64,000 nt of DNA from Siphonodentalium dalli (lineage: Eukaryota > Mollusca > Scaphopoda > Gadilida > Siphonodentaliidae), in the NCBI GenBank assembly GCA_032622095.1, contig CP136062.1:6946001-7010000 (forward strand), in the 5' to 3' direction. The notes below the pieces were generated by a model. That model saw only the letters and a program-made list of their open reading frames with translations. It was not told where the DNA came from and made no database searches. Of the stretch, positions 33,281 through 45,699 are shown in pieces. Numbering within the stretch: position 1 is the first letter of the stretch; each line of letters opens with the position of its first letter. The position numbers were made by a program, and so were the translations under genes.

Positions 33281-35089
33281 ACGATGTTGGCGGAGCTAAC
33301 GATTTTGTCCCACATCAATAGCTAACATGTGGTGTGCTTTTTATAGGTTATCAGATAAATTCACACCAATCAGCACCAATAAGAATAATTCAGTAGCAGA
33401 CCTATCGATCCTGTTTTAGGTGACGTCAATTAAGCTCAGCGCGCTAGAACAATTGGTGAAACTGCTAGTTCAAGGGTAATTCATAACCACAATGTTTCAC
33501 GTACTTTTATACGCCCACTGTCAAGAGTTACGGGCATGGTGCATGACTTAAACGTGACGTTGTTGTCAGTCAGAATGTAAGTTACAACCGGGTGTGGGGA
33601 CAAGCGCTGTTTGTTATATGTTTCCCTAGGAAATAGCTGTAATTTTAAATGACGTACGATGCGCTCTCTTTCGTCAGGACCTTGGCATGGATAATAATTT
33701 TCAAACGTTATCTCACTGTTTAAAAAATCTCACTGTTTAAAAAATGGTACACAATTATTGACGCGTGTATTATCAATGGAACTACGCGAAATTCCACGGA
33801 AGACTGAAAATAGTTTATTACTGCGATAAGTTATAAAGAAAAACAAATGATCCCTTTTTATTACGTATTCAGTTATTTGTTAATTAGGTTTCTGTGTGTA
33901 CTATTTAACCATTGGGTATAGTCACTATTCTCTTAAGCGCGTGAAGGAAATTTTCCACCAAAATTTGAGAAGTTGGCTTAATTTGCCAACGGAAAAGCTG
34001 ATATTGTTTGCATAAGTTTCGGCGTCTAAATTCTTGTTTCGATAAATAAATACTTGTAGTTTTGCAGAATTGCTTACCATAAGCATACCATAAAGAGAAC
34101 ACATATGGTTTCTCGAATAATATATTCCTGAAATATCGCCGCTCGTGAAGATTCGCATATTGCAGGTATTATTCGGCAAACCATATATATACGTATTCTC
34201 TATGTTTGCATAGTGCTGAATAGAACGCAACATGTTCGGGCTCTAATTAATAGTCCTGCATAATAGTCGTGTGACAAATGGTTGACTTGTAACTGGATTC
34301 AACATTTAGAAATGAGGCAAAACACATAAGGCTTATATTGCAAAGAATATGTTCCGTGTGAATACCCAAATATATCATCCAATTATTGATACAAAATATA
34401 TATTGTCTATCTATCAGCAAGTATTTATGGGCAAATTGTGGGAACAGCTATATAATCACATTCATCGTATACAGGCAATACGCACACGCTTGACTACCAA
34501 AAGATAGCATATCGGGGTTCACGATATGATGGCTCTTGGTGTACAATCGCGACCACGAGAGGCACGTGATGTTCGATTGAATATCAGAATGTTGGGTATC
34601 ATATAATACCATATCCCATAATATGTCAAATATAGCGAAATATCGAAATATAAAATAAAACGAAAAAGCGAAATAGGAAAATACATCGAAAATCGAAATA
34701 GGAAAATACAGCGAAATAGCGAAATAGAACGAAAACTCGAAATAGGAACATACAGCGAAATAGCGAAATAGGGAGAAATATAGAACGAAATATATAAATA
34801 TGAAATTATTTTTATAAACGAAACAACGGAGATATTTGAAAAGGTGTCTGACGAAATAACGGACATATTTGGAGAAGTGTTTTAAAGATCGTATGTGGGT
34901 GTGGAGGGGAATCACGTGATCGCATACATCTCACACGCATAAAATAAGAAAGTCCGCCCAAATTATTCACGAGTGGGCTGAAACCATGCCTCGTGTTCCC
35001 CATTTATCGTTTCTTTTACGAATGGGAGAAAATCAAATGCACAACAACGCAATAAGAACGCGACTGTACCTCGGCGTGTCATTTTTATG
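33281..35089. other. Spacer of the inverted repeat; unassigned
   Basis: No exon recognised. A low-complexity tract at 34630-34810 is built from 'gcgaaatag(g)aaaata' words, and the 115-155 codon minus-strand ORFs over it encode only Phe/Tyr/Ser/Ile repeats. CACGTG occurs at 34913-34918. The ORF at 33925-34233 (minus) has no domain. Confidence 0.4.
34630..34810. repeat. Degenerate cgaaatag tandem repeat
   Basis: 'cgaaatag' and 'gaaatataga' recur about a dozen times with irregular spacing, including a longer unit, 'cgaaataggaaaatacagcgaaatag'. It is simple-sequence DNA. Confidence 0.8.
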
Positions 35090-35612
35090 CGAAGTTTTTG
35101 ATGCGTCCGAACCTGAACCAAATTTGTCCGAACCTGAACTAAAATTGTGTCTGAACCTGAACAAAATCATCGCGAATGTTGCGAATCCGAACCTGAACAT
35201 TTTGAAATTTTCAAAGGTCGTTTTTCGGAGTTAGACAATAAAAATATCGCCGGTTTTGCATTCCGAAGATGTGTGGTGACCTAATCTACCCACAACAATA
35301 CATAAATTTGCGGATGCATGAGAACCGGGCCAGAAAAATACGAGAAAGCGAACATTTCGCCGCCTCGATAAAATTTCGAAAAATGATGACGACTTGACAC
35401 GCCAAATACAACAATTCACATGCCTGTTATGCACAAGGCGTGTTACGTATGTGTTGGGCATACACATTCCTACATAACTGTTTCAAGGTGTATCACCGAA
35501 AGATGTCGTTGATTGCTGCTTGGAGACAATATATACACTTACCGTTTATCTGATTTAGTTGGCGCCGCCATCTTGGAATGTCCGAACCTAAACGGGTATC
35601 CGACAGTGGATA
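35090..35612 (-). repeat. ~530-bp inverted repeat, right arm
   Basis: Reverse-complement partner of 32418-32952. It ends at 'cgggtatccgacagtggata'. Frames that are open in one arm are broken in the other, which argues against coding sequence across the arm, apart from the short conserved exon-like block at 35543-35571. Confidence 0.9.
35543..35571 (-). CDS. Candidate first coding exon, right arm copy
   Basis: On the minus strand 'ccaagATGGCGGCGCC' starts MAAPTKSDK plus two bases, followed by 'acg|gtaagtgt', a consensus donor. It is identical in sequence to the left-arm exon and points into the spacer. It may be the 5' end of an inverted gene duplicate or sequence carried by a mobile element. 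Confidence 0.28.
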
Positions 35613-35842
35613 TAGAGGAATGTGGGAATGTGGGCCACAGTTAGACATGGGTCAGAGTGAGATATTGCCTCTAACATTTCTCTAATTTCCAGACCAATAT
35701 CCATGGCGCCAGTCAAGAGATATTAGCCATATAGCACATGTTACTATATTTCTTCAAAATGCAATCGGCAGGTGAAGGTTGAATCTGGCCAAGCAACCAA
35801 TTTTCAAGGCAAAATTATTTAATTTAATTTTTGCAATTTTAA

Positions 35843-36283
35843 AGGTACTCAATCCGAATTAACCCTCGCAGATTACTATTTCCTTGACTTCGGAGGTGAA
35901 AAATATTTGATTCAAGTCGAGGAACCCACAACATCAAAGCTCAGAGTGATCAGATACCGATTTTTAAAATCTATCATTTTAATTTTACGTGGCCCAGCAA
36001 ACAGCAGACAAGAATACTTTCTCTGACCAAATTGCAGATGGAGATGGATAACTCTAAAATCAACTGAGTTTTTTTTTGTGTTTGTCAGATGTTTGACAAA
36101 CCAGCAATATTCATTGAGCAAAAAGTTGATAAATTACAGGTTTTTGTCAATTTTATGCCATAATTGACTGCAGTTAGCATTATTTTCGAGCAATTAATTC
36201 TGTCAACTGAAGCGGCATTTCAAAAAAAATTCTTGTTGTTGGAATCTGATGATATGGGGACTATTGATTCGGATTGAGGACCT
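35843..36283 (+). mobile_element. TTAA-flanked MITE (AGGTACTCAATC family), copy 2
   Basis: 441 bp, 'aggtactcaatccgaattaaccctcg' to 'gactattgattcggattgaggacct', preceded by TTAA (35839-35842) and followed by TCAA (36284-36287, a mutated duplicate). The terminal inverted repeat is about 17 bp. It shares internal 'gaggaacccac...atcaaagctcagagtgatcag' with copies at 6.8 and 31.4 kb. Confidence 0.9.
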
Positions 36284-36287
36284 TCAA

Positions 36288-36827
36288 GGGAAAAATATCT
36301 TTATTGGATAAATTTACATATAATACTGAATACATTTTTATGAAAACGGGGATTTAATGCATATTTCACATAGCCACATCTGATTTATTTATAGAGGTAA
36401 CGTTTACATATGCTTGACTTTCAGCGATTTACATGGATGGAACACAATGACTCAATGAGACATAATTTATGGCCCTGGTAGGATCCAACTTCAGTAGATG
36501 ACAGGCACTTCGAAAAGGAATGAGATAATTTGCCAAATGACTATTGTTTTGGGGCTAAATAATTTAGATCAAACAAACTGATGTCATAGTGGTATGTTCG
36601 GTGTGTTTCCTATACGGTTACTACTTAGGGGTGACCCCTTCTGTGAAGTAGATGATGAGAAATAAGTATTAAGGGTGGTCCCAGCTCGAGATTGCATGCT
36701 TGTTCATGACCTTTGTGAGCTTATATCGTACTCTCAGATGTCTAAGCATTGTGATGGTCAATAATAGTGATAGCGGAGACCTGGACTGAAATTAACAATA
36801 TTGATTGAAATTTAATTCTATTTCAAT
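36288..36827. other. Unassigned sequence
   Basis: No ORF, repeat or RNA gene recognised between the two TTAA elements. Confidence 0.4.
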
Positions 36828-36831
36828 TTAA

Positions 36832-37324
36832 AGACACGGTTGGCCTTGGCGGTGGGTATCCTGTGAAAATATTTCCACCCGTCAAAAACCGCCACAAACA
36901 GAAAGAACATCAAAATGTAGATAGACTTTGTCCGTATACAAATAAGAAATATCGCATAAACAGTATGTTATGGTCATTTGTTTGACCATTGTTATGTAAA
37001 CAAAAGCATAAAAGTTACCTTTCTGGTGTTTGTTTATATTATGATGGTAAACATAAAGAGCGTTCTTTGTTGGTGAATACCTGATATGGAACTAATAAAG
37101 AGCGTTTATGCCATTTGTGTGTGATTAGCCAGTAGCATTGTGCTGTCTTCTGTAACACAATCAGGCTCTTGCTTATGTCAAATATAGTAGGTCTTTATTA
37201 TAACATGCTGTTTACGCGATGGTCATGGTATATATGAACGGAACTGTATGCGTTTTAATGTTTTTCTGTGTACGGTGTTTGGAACAAATATGAATATTTT
37301 CGACAATTAATGCCGCACGTGCCT
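36832..37324 (-). mobile_element. TTAA-flanked MITE (AGGCACAGTTGGCC family), copy 2
   Basis: A 493-bp reverse-orientation copy of the element at 21955-22451, 'agacacggttggccttggcgg' to 'gccgcacgtgcct', flanked by TTAA at 36828-36831 and 37325-37328. Internal landmarks (tttccacccgtcaaaaaccgcc, gtgtgattagccagtagcat) are shared. No transposase. Confidence 0.93.
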
Positions 37325-37328
37325 TTAA

Positions 37329-40300
37329 TTCTATATATGTCTCTATGCGAAAAAACTTAATGATCGTTGAGAATTTTATCTGAAATTACTAATCATGCGG
37401 CACATGCTGACACTATTGTTAGGCATCTGATAGTATATAAACATTTTAATAATTGCCCAGGAGGAATGACATTAGTATGAGGGACGCAAAGGAAAATCCA
37501 CCACAAAGTCATTTAAATCTTGCCATTTCAAAGTTGGATCTTCACATTCTATGACACACATTATTAATGAAAGGTACTTCATAATTTATTAACTGTACTA
37601 GTTACTTCCCTATCGCAACAGCAAAAACTTTGTACTGGTGGAATATATCATTCTTGATGGGCATAGATACATAGATATTCATGGCATGGTCTGAGAAAAT
37701 GCTACTAGATTAAACATTTATACGATTGCCTCATTAGTCATGTACATGTATAACAAGAAGGTCGTGACAGTTCAACTAAGTTGGCCTGGAATTATTATAT
37801 TTAGCATACATATTATTCCAATCCCAATGTGTCAAGTCGACAATAGCAAGTACGCAGGGCTATATTTAATAATTTTTCCACAAATAGCCACTCGTTAATA
37901 TATATGCTAGCCATGCTGGTCAAGCTCCCGCTTAATGCTTAAGGTTTAAATCGAGAACACAGTGTTAAAATCATGAATTATTTAATATGTGAGAATGCTA
38001 AAACTAATCACCATGCATTATAATTATTATATTTAACTTGATGTGTCCATCACATGAAACAGAATTCATACACACAGATGGAAAGTTGGCCCAGAAGCAT
38101 ATCCTCTCACCAGTCACTGCATGAACTCTGCAGTGTGCCGAGACCAAGTGGGATTGGGAGATGTTCTTCTTTTCCTTCACTCAACGACTCACTTTGTTAG
38201 TCACCAATTCACTGGGCTTTACATGTTTGTTACATCTGTGTGTTGACTGCTCTGTAGATGGCTAGAATTGAATTTTGACCTGAGTCACATTCACAGTGAG
38301 TGGGTGAGGCTGAGCCTGAAGTCGTTGATAACTAAATTTACTAATCTGTAATTACTAAATTGACTAATACAATCCTAATATTATTAGATTAGAAGGCCAC
38401 ATGACCGCTTTCATTGGATACTGCTTCCACAAGTTCCAGCTACGTGCTACGTTCAACGGTTCATGACTGAACTATACTGTCTATACTGAGTAAATGAGTA
38501 AATCAGTCAGCTCTAAAATGTCCATTTTCAGATTTCCTTGACCCAAGTTGAGGCTTGACCTGACAGTGTTTGATATATTAACAATTAAATTTACTATTTA
38601 GAGAAGTAGTTAGTTAGTAGACTGAACAATTTGCCGCTTGCAGTTGCAACTCTAAGTTTAAGTCTAAGTCTAACCAGTCCAGGTGAAAACAGACTTAAAT
38701 TTGAACAATAACAGAACAAGTCAAATGGCCGTGGTGATCAGTCTGCACAGACCAGTCCACATTTCACCCCAGTGACCTTCATTTTCATATTTTTGTCAGT
38801 CACAGATTCGTCATTGCGTTTCTTTCCGACTGACTGATTTTCACTTTTAAACTTCCAAGTTCAAAACAAGTTCTAGTGTTGTTGTTCTTCTTCTTCTTTT
38901 GACTGATTTGACTCTAAAGTCATTCCAGTAATGGGCTCGTTGTGCTATCTTCGCTTGTGCGTTCTCGTTTGTTCTTAACGCTTACGTGCTGTGATACCGT
39001 TGTACATTTAAAATACGAGCGATAACAATAACAAGCAATTCAATTTCAAATTTCGCAAATAAGAGAGCGCCACCATTTTGTAAAGAAATTACGTCATCAT
39101 TTCCAACGTTGCTATGGCCTGCCAGGAGACGTAATTTTCAAACTTTAACGGTACGGAATCTGGCGAGGTTTGCCGAATGCTATGCGCCCGTGTCAGCTAA
39201 ATCCACATTAAGCATTTAATTTTGAATAAGGTTGATTTTGTGTTTCAAATTTAATAGTGTTGCTATGGGGAGGCTGATCGAAGAAGGAAAATAAATTCGT
39301 TTTATTAATTTGTCAATTCTATTCCAACATGGCGGCCACCATAGGGCCCCATAGGTCTGAATCGCCCGGATGTAAAAACAATTTTTTCATGTTGATGGGG
39401 TATAGAAATTACTGACGTCACATACGCAATACCGTAAAACAACCCTTTTGGGTTGTGATAATACATTTGCACACAACCCTACAATAACCAGTGGCCAATT
39501 TAATTTAATTGGAATTGCATCCAGAAAATAATTAATCGAACATAGTAGTCGATACGCGATGGTTCTGATAATTTTGGTCGGTCGGATCACCTATGATAAA
39601 TCACGTTCATGGTTCCATTGCCCATGTACAGTGAATGTCAAAGAGCGTGTTGATGCATGGTTTATGTTGTTTTCTTACAGCTTGTTGTCAAAGCAGATTT
39701 GATATTCTTAGTATGAGAAAGTGGTGACCTGTTCCAGCAACGTCACAATAGAGCCTTTGTTGGCGGGTAAAATTAGAATCACAACACCACACCCCGCCGC
39801 AGATACAATTAGAGTATCAGCATACAATGTACATACATTCCTTTGTGTGTATTTAAACCACCCACACCAGAGAACACATATCATACAGTAGTTGGGGAAC
39901 AGCGTTTTCTGAATTCAGTTAAGTGTGAACTGAATTCACACAAGCGTCTGCCTTTGAGTCTCAACAACTTGACAGGTGTAATACCCAACGGTGGGATATT
40001 GGTGATGTCCTACGGATATTCAATTGTTGTAGTCATATATCAAATACTTGGGTCTACTGCACATTGGGAGAACGTGCCAATTGTATCTATTGTTCATGTG
40101 TAAGTCGCTATATGATCTGACAAGCCTTTGTATTGTGAGATATGTGAAGTGCAATGCGGTAGAGCCACGAACTTCGTATCGCAACAAACCTTGAATTGTG
40201 CATCTGTTGAAGAGGTTAAATGGGAAAATCTCAACACCTGACATGACCACTGTGATGTATAATTGATGTGTATTAACGGTATGTTATGCTAGGGAATATA

Positions 40301-41460
40301 TTTCTTTATAAGAAATTGCCGTAAAAAATGTGTTCTCTTGTGGGGGTAAATTACCACAGCATGATGTCATATTGTTGTACGTAGAGAACCCAATAATCTC
40401 ACCAGGGTCCGCAAAAAAATCACAGCGAACTACATATAATCGCCGCCAACTACTTGGCATTTTATAGGTCATAAGGCTATGCAGTTTATTTTTTAAACAT
40501 ATTAATCAAATTGTAGTAATATTCGAAATATAACCTCATTAACTGTCCCGATTCATAATGCATAGAACAATTAATTAATTTTAAATTGCTCCGAGTTTGT
40601 TTCGATTGTCACATATATACACGCGTCTCTCCCCAGCCATCACATGTATCCTGTCTCTAAGTTTGAAAGTAAGTAGACCAATGATACAACCGGGTCGTAC
40701 AAATATGTCTGACGACACATTAGCTATTTTGTATAGTTCGGACACTCCGTCCCAGTGTTTGCTACCTCTTTACTCTACTCCTTCATATTGTTATTGTTCT
40801 CATTATTGTTAGACATGTGTTCATAACATTGTTCGAAGAATGTTCATGAATAACTGAATAATGCAATGCAAAGAATATATCACATTACATTCATTTCCAT
40901 AAATATATATTCAGGACCATAACAAGTAGGATCACACTAGAGACACAAAGCGAAGCTACTACATGACATGATGTGCTATATTCAAAATTTGAAAATGCTA
41001 CATTTATATAGCTTTATGGGTTAAATTTGATGACTTATTTTGAGGTAGATCATACTATTAATCTCTACTCTGGTTACGCATATATAAACCTCCGAACGTT
41101 TTGACAGTCTGCATGACGAAAAAATTGTAGCATTCAATAAAAGCAACGCAGGTAATATATTTCTTTATTGAAAGCAAAGCATATTTCAGTCGTGAAAGTC
41201 GCCTAATCGTATGACAACAACGGGGACAAATATTTGAGACACATAGGCTATTTTGTATTTAATTTAATTTATTATTGTTTTACCGCCCCTTTCTATTTGT
41301 TTTTTCGATAAAAATACCTACCCCTTAATAGTGTATTTCACATAAAGTAAATATTCCAGGTCGAGATTGCACGAGTAGGCGACTTTCGTGAACCCAATTG
41401 CTTTGCTTCACTTACAATCGTGGAATACTCCCCAGGCAAACAACTCAATCTTCTAAAAAA
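37329..41460. other. Unassigned sequence, 4.1 kb
   Basis: The longest stretch without recognised repeats. 'ccaacATGGCGGCCACCATAGGG' at 39324-39345 resembles a promoter-proximal start context, but its ORF stops after 28 codons and no clear splice donor was identified. ORFs 39843-40103, 40020-40250 and 40597-40812 have no recognisable products. It could contain introns or flank of a host gene outside my recognition. Confidence 0.35.
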
Positions 41461-41468
41461 AAAGTCGC

Positions 41469-41730
41469 TTAAATCATGAAATTTCGAGGTGGTACCAGCC
41501 CTAATGTTAAATATATTATTACGGCATAGTCACTAACAAAGGTCCACTTGTTGTCTGTTCCAGTTACAAACTCCCCGTCAGATGAGGTCAGCGAATCAAA
41601 CGATTCCCATGTGTTGAACTGTTGCAGGATGATTTCAACATGAGTAGCCCGAGTTGCACAATATTTTACACGCGATTTATTTCGTTTTGCACAGTAACGG
41701 CCTACAATGTTGCACCTGGATAATCGTAAA
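41469..41730 (-). CDS. Unidentified ORF/exon candidate
   Basis: A 144-codon minus-strand ORF spans 41469-41903. Its second half (from about 41725 downward) looks more protein-like than its first: CNIVGRYCAKRNKSRVKYC, then ATRATHVEIILQQFNTWESF and DSLTSSDGEFVTGTDNKW. That part follows 'tttacgattatccag', a possible acceptor, and there is a GTAATA near 'gactatgcc'. I recognise no family. It may be an exon of a host gene or a chance frame. Confidence 0.2.
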
Positions 41731-41903
41731 TTGTATGTGAACATGTTAAGTATTACTTTAAAATAACGGTTCCAATTAACCAAACCGAATAAGATAATTT
41801 TTCCGGTTGGGTTTTCACACTTATAAGTATGCAAGTTAATTCCAACGTCTGTTGTATCTATGCAAATTATAACAAGTAGGCAGATGATTGGATTGTCAGA
41901 CAA

Positions 41904-42217
41904 GAGCTGTTTCCGCTTGCGTGAGTACCATATATTCCATACTATTTAGTTTTGTGTCTAAATTAAATGGATACTTTTTGAACATTACAATTACAGGAAC
42001 TAATTAATGGTCCAGGCGGGGATATAAATCGAAAGTAGGTGCATCTAAATTTCAGATAGCCTCTAGAAATGTTCCCTGGCATAAGAGGAGGTTCGGACAG
42101 GGACGCGGTGGTGGTGTTTTCCAATCAGCCGAGAAACAATACCCATACTTGTAATCCACTGGAGGCATTATCAAATATTTATTTAAATAACATATAACAT
42201 GTAAATGCGTTTATACC
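41904..42217. other. Unassigned sequence
   Basis: About 310 bp with no gene or repeat recognised. It lies between the unidentified minus-strand ORF and the first copy of the local direct duplication. Confidence 0.35.
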
Positions 42218-42475
42218 GTCATCTTGTTAAGTTAGATTGTATCTGGAGATGGATTGCATGGGTTGAAAAACACTTGTGCACAATCCCTGTAGTATAATAT
42301 GACAATATGCCTTAATATAGCCTATGATTTAGATGTCGGCCTTGGTAATAAGCATACTTCTAACGAGTTGATAAAACATGCACACAACTCAAAACACACT
42401 TTGTTTTTGTTGTATTTAACTTTGCCGGTCAACATTTTATTTTTGGGCCAATTAATTTTGGTTTTCAGTATATGT
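42218..42475 (+). repeat. Local direct duplication, copy 1
   Basis: 'gtcatcttgttaagttagattgtatctggag' through 'tttaactttgccggtcaacattttatttttgggc'. It is repeated about 1,020 bp downstream at 43238-43545 with moderate divergence and one insertion. No coding capacity. Confidence 0.85.
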
Positions 42476-43237
42476 ATATAATGCCCCACCCGACTCTCAT
42501 AATCTCGTGGATTAATTAAAATTAACAGGAACATACCGACAAACGCAAAAATAGGCAAAACTCTTGTATACATATAGCGTATAGGCGCTATAGTCGTGGC
42601 GCCACAATTGGTCCAGGGTGACTCCGCTTCATTTATCCGTCCATTGTCATTTTGTTTACTAACTCGGACATTTCAGCGCGAACATACATGTCCATATCCA
42701 CGGGACCATGTGCACAATCCGAGTTCAGTTCCACGCTAATATTTGAACAATTAATGCATTTGCATATCTGAAATCTTGTTCATAATCAATTCATCGCGCG
42801 CATATAAACGGGGTCCAAGTACGATTGTAATTGTTGACAGCCGGCCACAGTGTGGCGTAAGCGCTACCATTCAGCTGTTATCAAATAAACTACCTGGTAT
42901 ATAAAATAAACTCAGTTAGTGAATACCACCCCAAGTGTCTAACTGTATGGTTTAAAGCTGTCAAAAGTTGCGTCAATCGAGTCAGGGGGATCATGAAGGT
43001 GATATGAGCACCAACATTGTTAAATGTATTTTCAGCGCCGATTTCTACCAAATTAATATACATTCGTCTCCATGGTACGAGGAATATGGTACGCAGGGGA
43101 GGGGGGAGGTCGATAACAAAATTCAGGCACGTATGCTGATTTTTAACTTTCGACCCTTATTGGGACCATCCCACCCCCGCGTCCAAACTTGTTTCCGTTT
43201 TCGGCAGTTTTTCCGACCATTTTTGGACACCGACCCG
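42476..43237. other. Spacer between duplicated segments
   Basis: Unassigned. 'caaacttgtttccgttttcggcagtttttccgaccattttt' near 43185 is also present, inverted, near 55785, in a G/C-rich dispersed repeat. Confidence 0.45.
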
Positions 43238-43545
43238 TGATCTTGTTAAGTTACATTAGATTGTATCTGGAGAAGGATTTCATGGGTTGAAAAACTCTTG
43301 TGCACAATCCCTGTAGAATAATATGACACTATGCAAGGCATATAGAACCACCCCGGCATAATAATACGATGAAGGACAATGCGAAGGATCGTGCAAATAT
43401 TCATGAAATTATATGCATATATATTAGGCCTATACTTCTAACGAGTTGATAAAACATGCCAACAACTCAAAACACACTATGTTATTGTTGTATTTAACTT
43501 TGCCGGTCGATATTCTTTTTTTGGGCGAATTTATGTCAGTTTTGA
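43238..43545 (+). repeat. Local direct duplication, copy 2
   Basis: Second copy of 42218-42475. It contains an extra ~80 bp ('gcaaggcatatagaaccaccccggcataataata...') related to sequence near 29.98 kb, which may mark an independent insertion. Confidence 0.8.
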
Positions 43546-43921
43546 GAAAAAAACTATAAAATTCGGTCATTTCGAAGAGTAATTTCCCGTTACACATGAA
43601 TTCGCAGTTACAGTATATATATATGTGACGAGGTCGTGGATTTATGGAATATTGGGGTGATTTGTTGGCACTACGTCATGATTAAATATTCATCCATGTT
43701 CAGAAATCGGACCTGTGAATATCAAATGGCAATGTTCTCAAATAAAAAGCAAAGTTTTTTAAACTATTATAGACTGTCATGAAAGGAGAGACTATTGAAT
43801 CAACATTATGCTACCGTGGACGTAGAGTTACCTAGCTTTAGTCGCTAATCGTATTAGCTCAATTACCTCTGTTTTACTTTAATGTGACCATAATTATTAT
43901 TTCCCGGTCATTGATAACGTC
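43546..43921. other. Unassigned sequence before the LINE
   Basis: No ORF of note. It may include the 5' untranslated part of the following LINE, whose 5' boundary I cannot locate. Confidence 0.35.
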
Positions 43922-44788
43922 ATGGCAAATATCAGTATATGTTATATTGTGTTATATATTCTAGTATTTACTCATATAACACTGCATATTACATCCACTA
44001 GATGGATTGATATAGCCGTACATGTAAAGGCATTCGCCCAGAGTGGGCCCATAACGTTACTTTCACACTCAGTTGGTATCTCACTTTACAGCACAATGAT
44101 CTCTATTGGCTCTTGGAACGCCACAGGGATTATGTCGTCAGCCAGATATTTGAGTTTCTTTCTCCAGCGCTATAATTTAGACATATGTGGGATCAGTGAA
44201 CATTGGCTAGCCCAGAAAGATATTCTATATTTTCAAACAATAGATTCAATGTATGATTTCTGTGCTGTCAGTGATTTCACACAGCGCCTGCCCATGCAAC
44301 GTGGCAGAAACTCCGGTGGTGTTTGTATAATGTGGAGGCGTGATACGATTGGAAGTAAAGTTTCACCACTCGATTTAGATTATGACCGGATAATTGGTAT
44401 TCAGATGAGCAATGGGTCTAGCTACTTCTACATTTTTCAAGTTTATCTGCCGTCTACAAATCACTCTATTGAAGTATTTAGGGACACTTTCAAAATCCTC
44501 GAAGACTTGTGGCACACATATAGTAAGCTGGGGACTGTCATTTTCATGGGCGATTTCAATGCCAGTCTTCAACGTGGGGACTCACGGGGTGAATGCCTAC
44601 AATGTTTCCTAACCAGCAAATGTTTGATTTCTGTGAATAGGTCATCACTATGTGCTGTGCATCGAGCAACTCATGTGCCCTCTATGTGGTTACCAGGTAG
44701 CGGTTCGGTAATAGACCACTTTGTTATACACGAGTCTGTAACTGACCTCATCACTGGTTGTCAAGTTTTGATGATGATGATGCATTAG
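43922..44788 (+). pseudogene. LINE AP-endonuclease domain
   Basis: The domain proper starts at about residue 58 (ATG at 44097) with MISIGSWNATGI. Landmarks in order are WNATGI, DICGISEHWL (catalytic Glu), GGVCIMWR, VYLPS, VIFMGDFNAS and GSVIDHFVI. The closing SDH-type motif falls in the next frame as SNHRPM, with Asn where Asp is usual. The first ~58 residues are hydrophobic and not typical of the domain, so the upstream ATG is probably not the original start. Confidence 0.9.
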
Positions 44789-45300
44789 ACGTGTCAAATC
44801 ACAGACCTATGTTACTCAGAATCAATGCCTTAATGTCAATTCATCAACCGCCTATTTTAGTTGATGATCGTCCAATGCTAAACTGGAAGAAATTTCGTCA
44901 CGAACCTTGGTCACAAGCAAGCTATAAATCTGACTTGGAATCTTCTCTTCCTAAGAATAGTAGTGTTGTAGCCAACCAAAGTGATTTGGAGTCATTATAT
45001 AGCAATATTATTGAAGCTATAAACAAATCTGCAGAAAACAATGTCCCTCGCAAGAGTTTCAAAAAAAATTTGAAGTCATTCTGGTCCCAACATCTCAAAT
45101 CACTTCATCAGAATATGAGATATCACCGGTCAGTTTGGATAGCAGGCGCTAAACCGATCAACGATCCTACTGGCTTATATGCCAACTACAAACATGCTAA
45201 ATGTAATTTTAGACGTGATTATCGCAGAGCATCTAAACAGTATCTTCAGTCGTTCAACAACAGCATTGACGAATGTGCAGAATCTGACCAAGACACTTTT
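44758..45300 (+). pseudogene. LINE linker between endonuclease and RT
   Basis: Continues the endonuclease end (DVSNHRPMLLRI) and then a charged, helix-rich linker (NWKKFRHEPW, FWSQHLKSLHQNMRYHRSVW, YRRASKQYLQSF) typical of the region before LINE RT. The frame is lost around a T-run near 45297-45302, and sequence continues in a third frame as FRLFNAKRKKLG. Confidence 0.85.
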
Positions 45301-45695
45301 TCAGACTGTTTAATGCAAAACGCAAAAAGCTTGGTACTCTTTCTGGTTCGTTTTTCAAATATAATGGTAACCTCATCAGGGATGCACACGAGATAGCCGA
45401 GGCATGGGGTGATTATTATAGCGGTATCTTCTCGGTTCCCTTAATGGATCCATCATTCGATGAGTCACATTATGCCAATGTAAATGAATTTGTAGAACGG
45501 GAATCGGCTCGCTCCTCCTCTAGCCCTTTAGACGCTCTTATTGCTTTTCCTGTAACTTCAACAGAAATAACGTCTTTATATAAACACCTTAATTTAAATA
45601 AGGCATCAGGGCTGGATGGAGTCAACTATGAGCACCTTGTATTAAGGAGGTACTCGCTTATCCAAATCCCTGAGTTGTCTTTTCAATAATTTTTT
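45300..45695 (+). pseudogene. LINE RT N-terminal part
   Basis: In frame with 45444-45689: FFKYNGNLIRDAHEIAEAWG then DYYSGIFSVP upstream of the annotated ATG, and LNLNKASGLDGVNYEHLVL, the RT motif with GxDG. A frameshift near 45650-45690 moves the reading into the following RT segment (LSCLFNNFLQLEYIPHAAKK). Confidence 0.88.
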
Positions 45696-45699
45696 ACAG

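Noticed and set aside
34448-34915. 155-codon and 115-codon minus-strand ORFs rich in Phe/Tyr/Ser
   Set aside because: They translate the degenerate cgaaatag tandem repeat; composition is explained by the simple sequence.
39328-39411. ATGGCGGCCACC start in a strong context as a gene start
   Set aside because: The ORF stops after 28 codons and I could not support a splice donor, so it is mentioned only as context.
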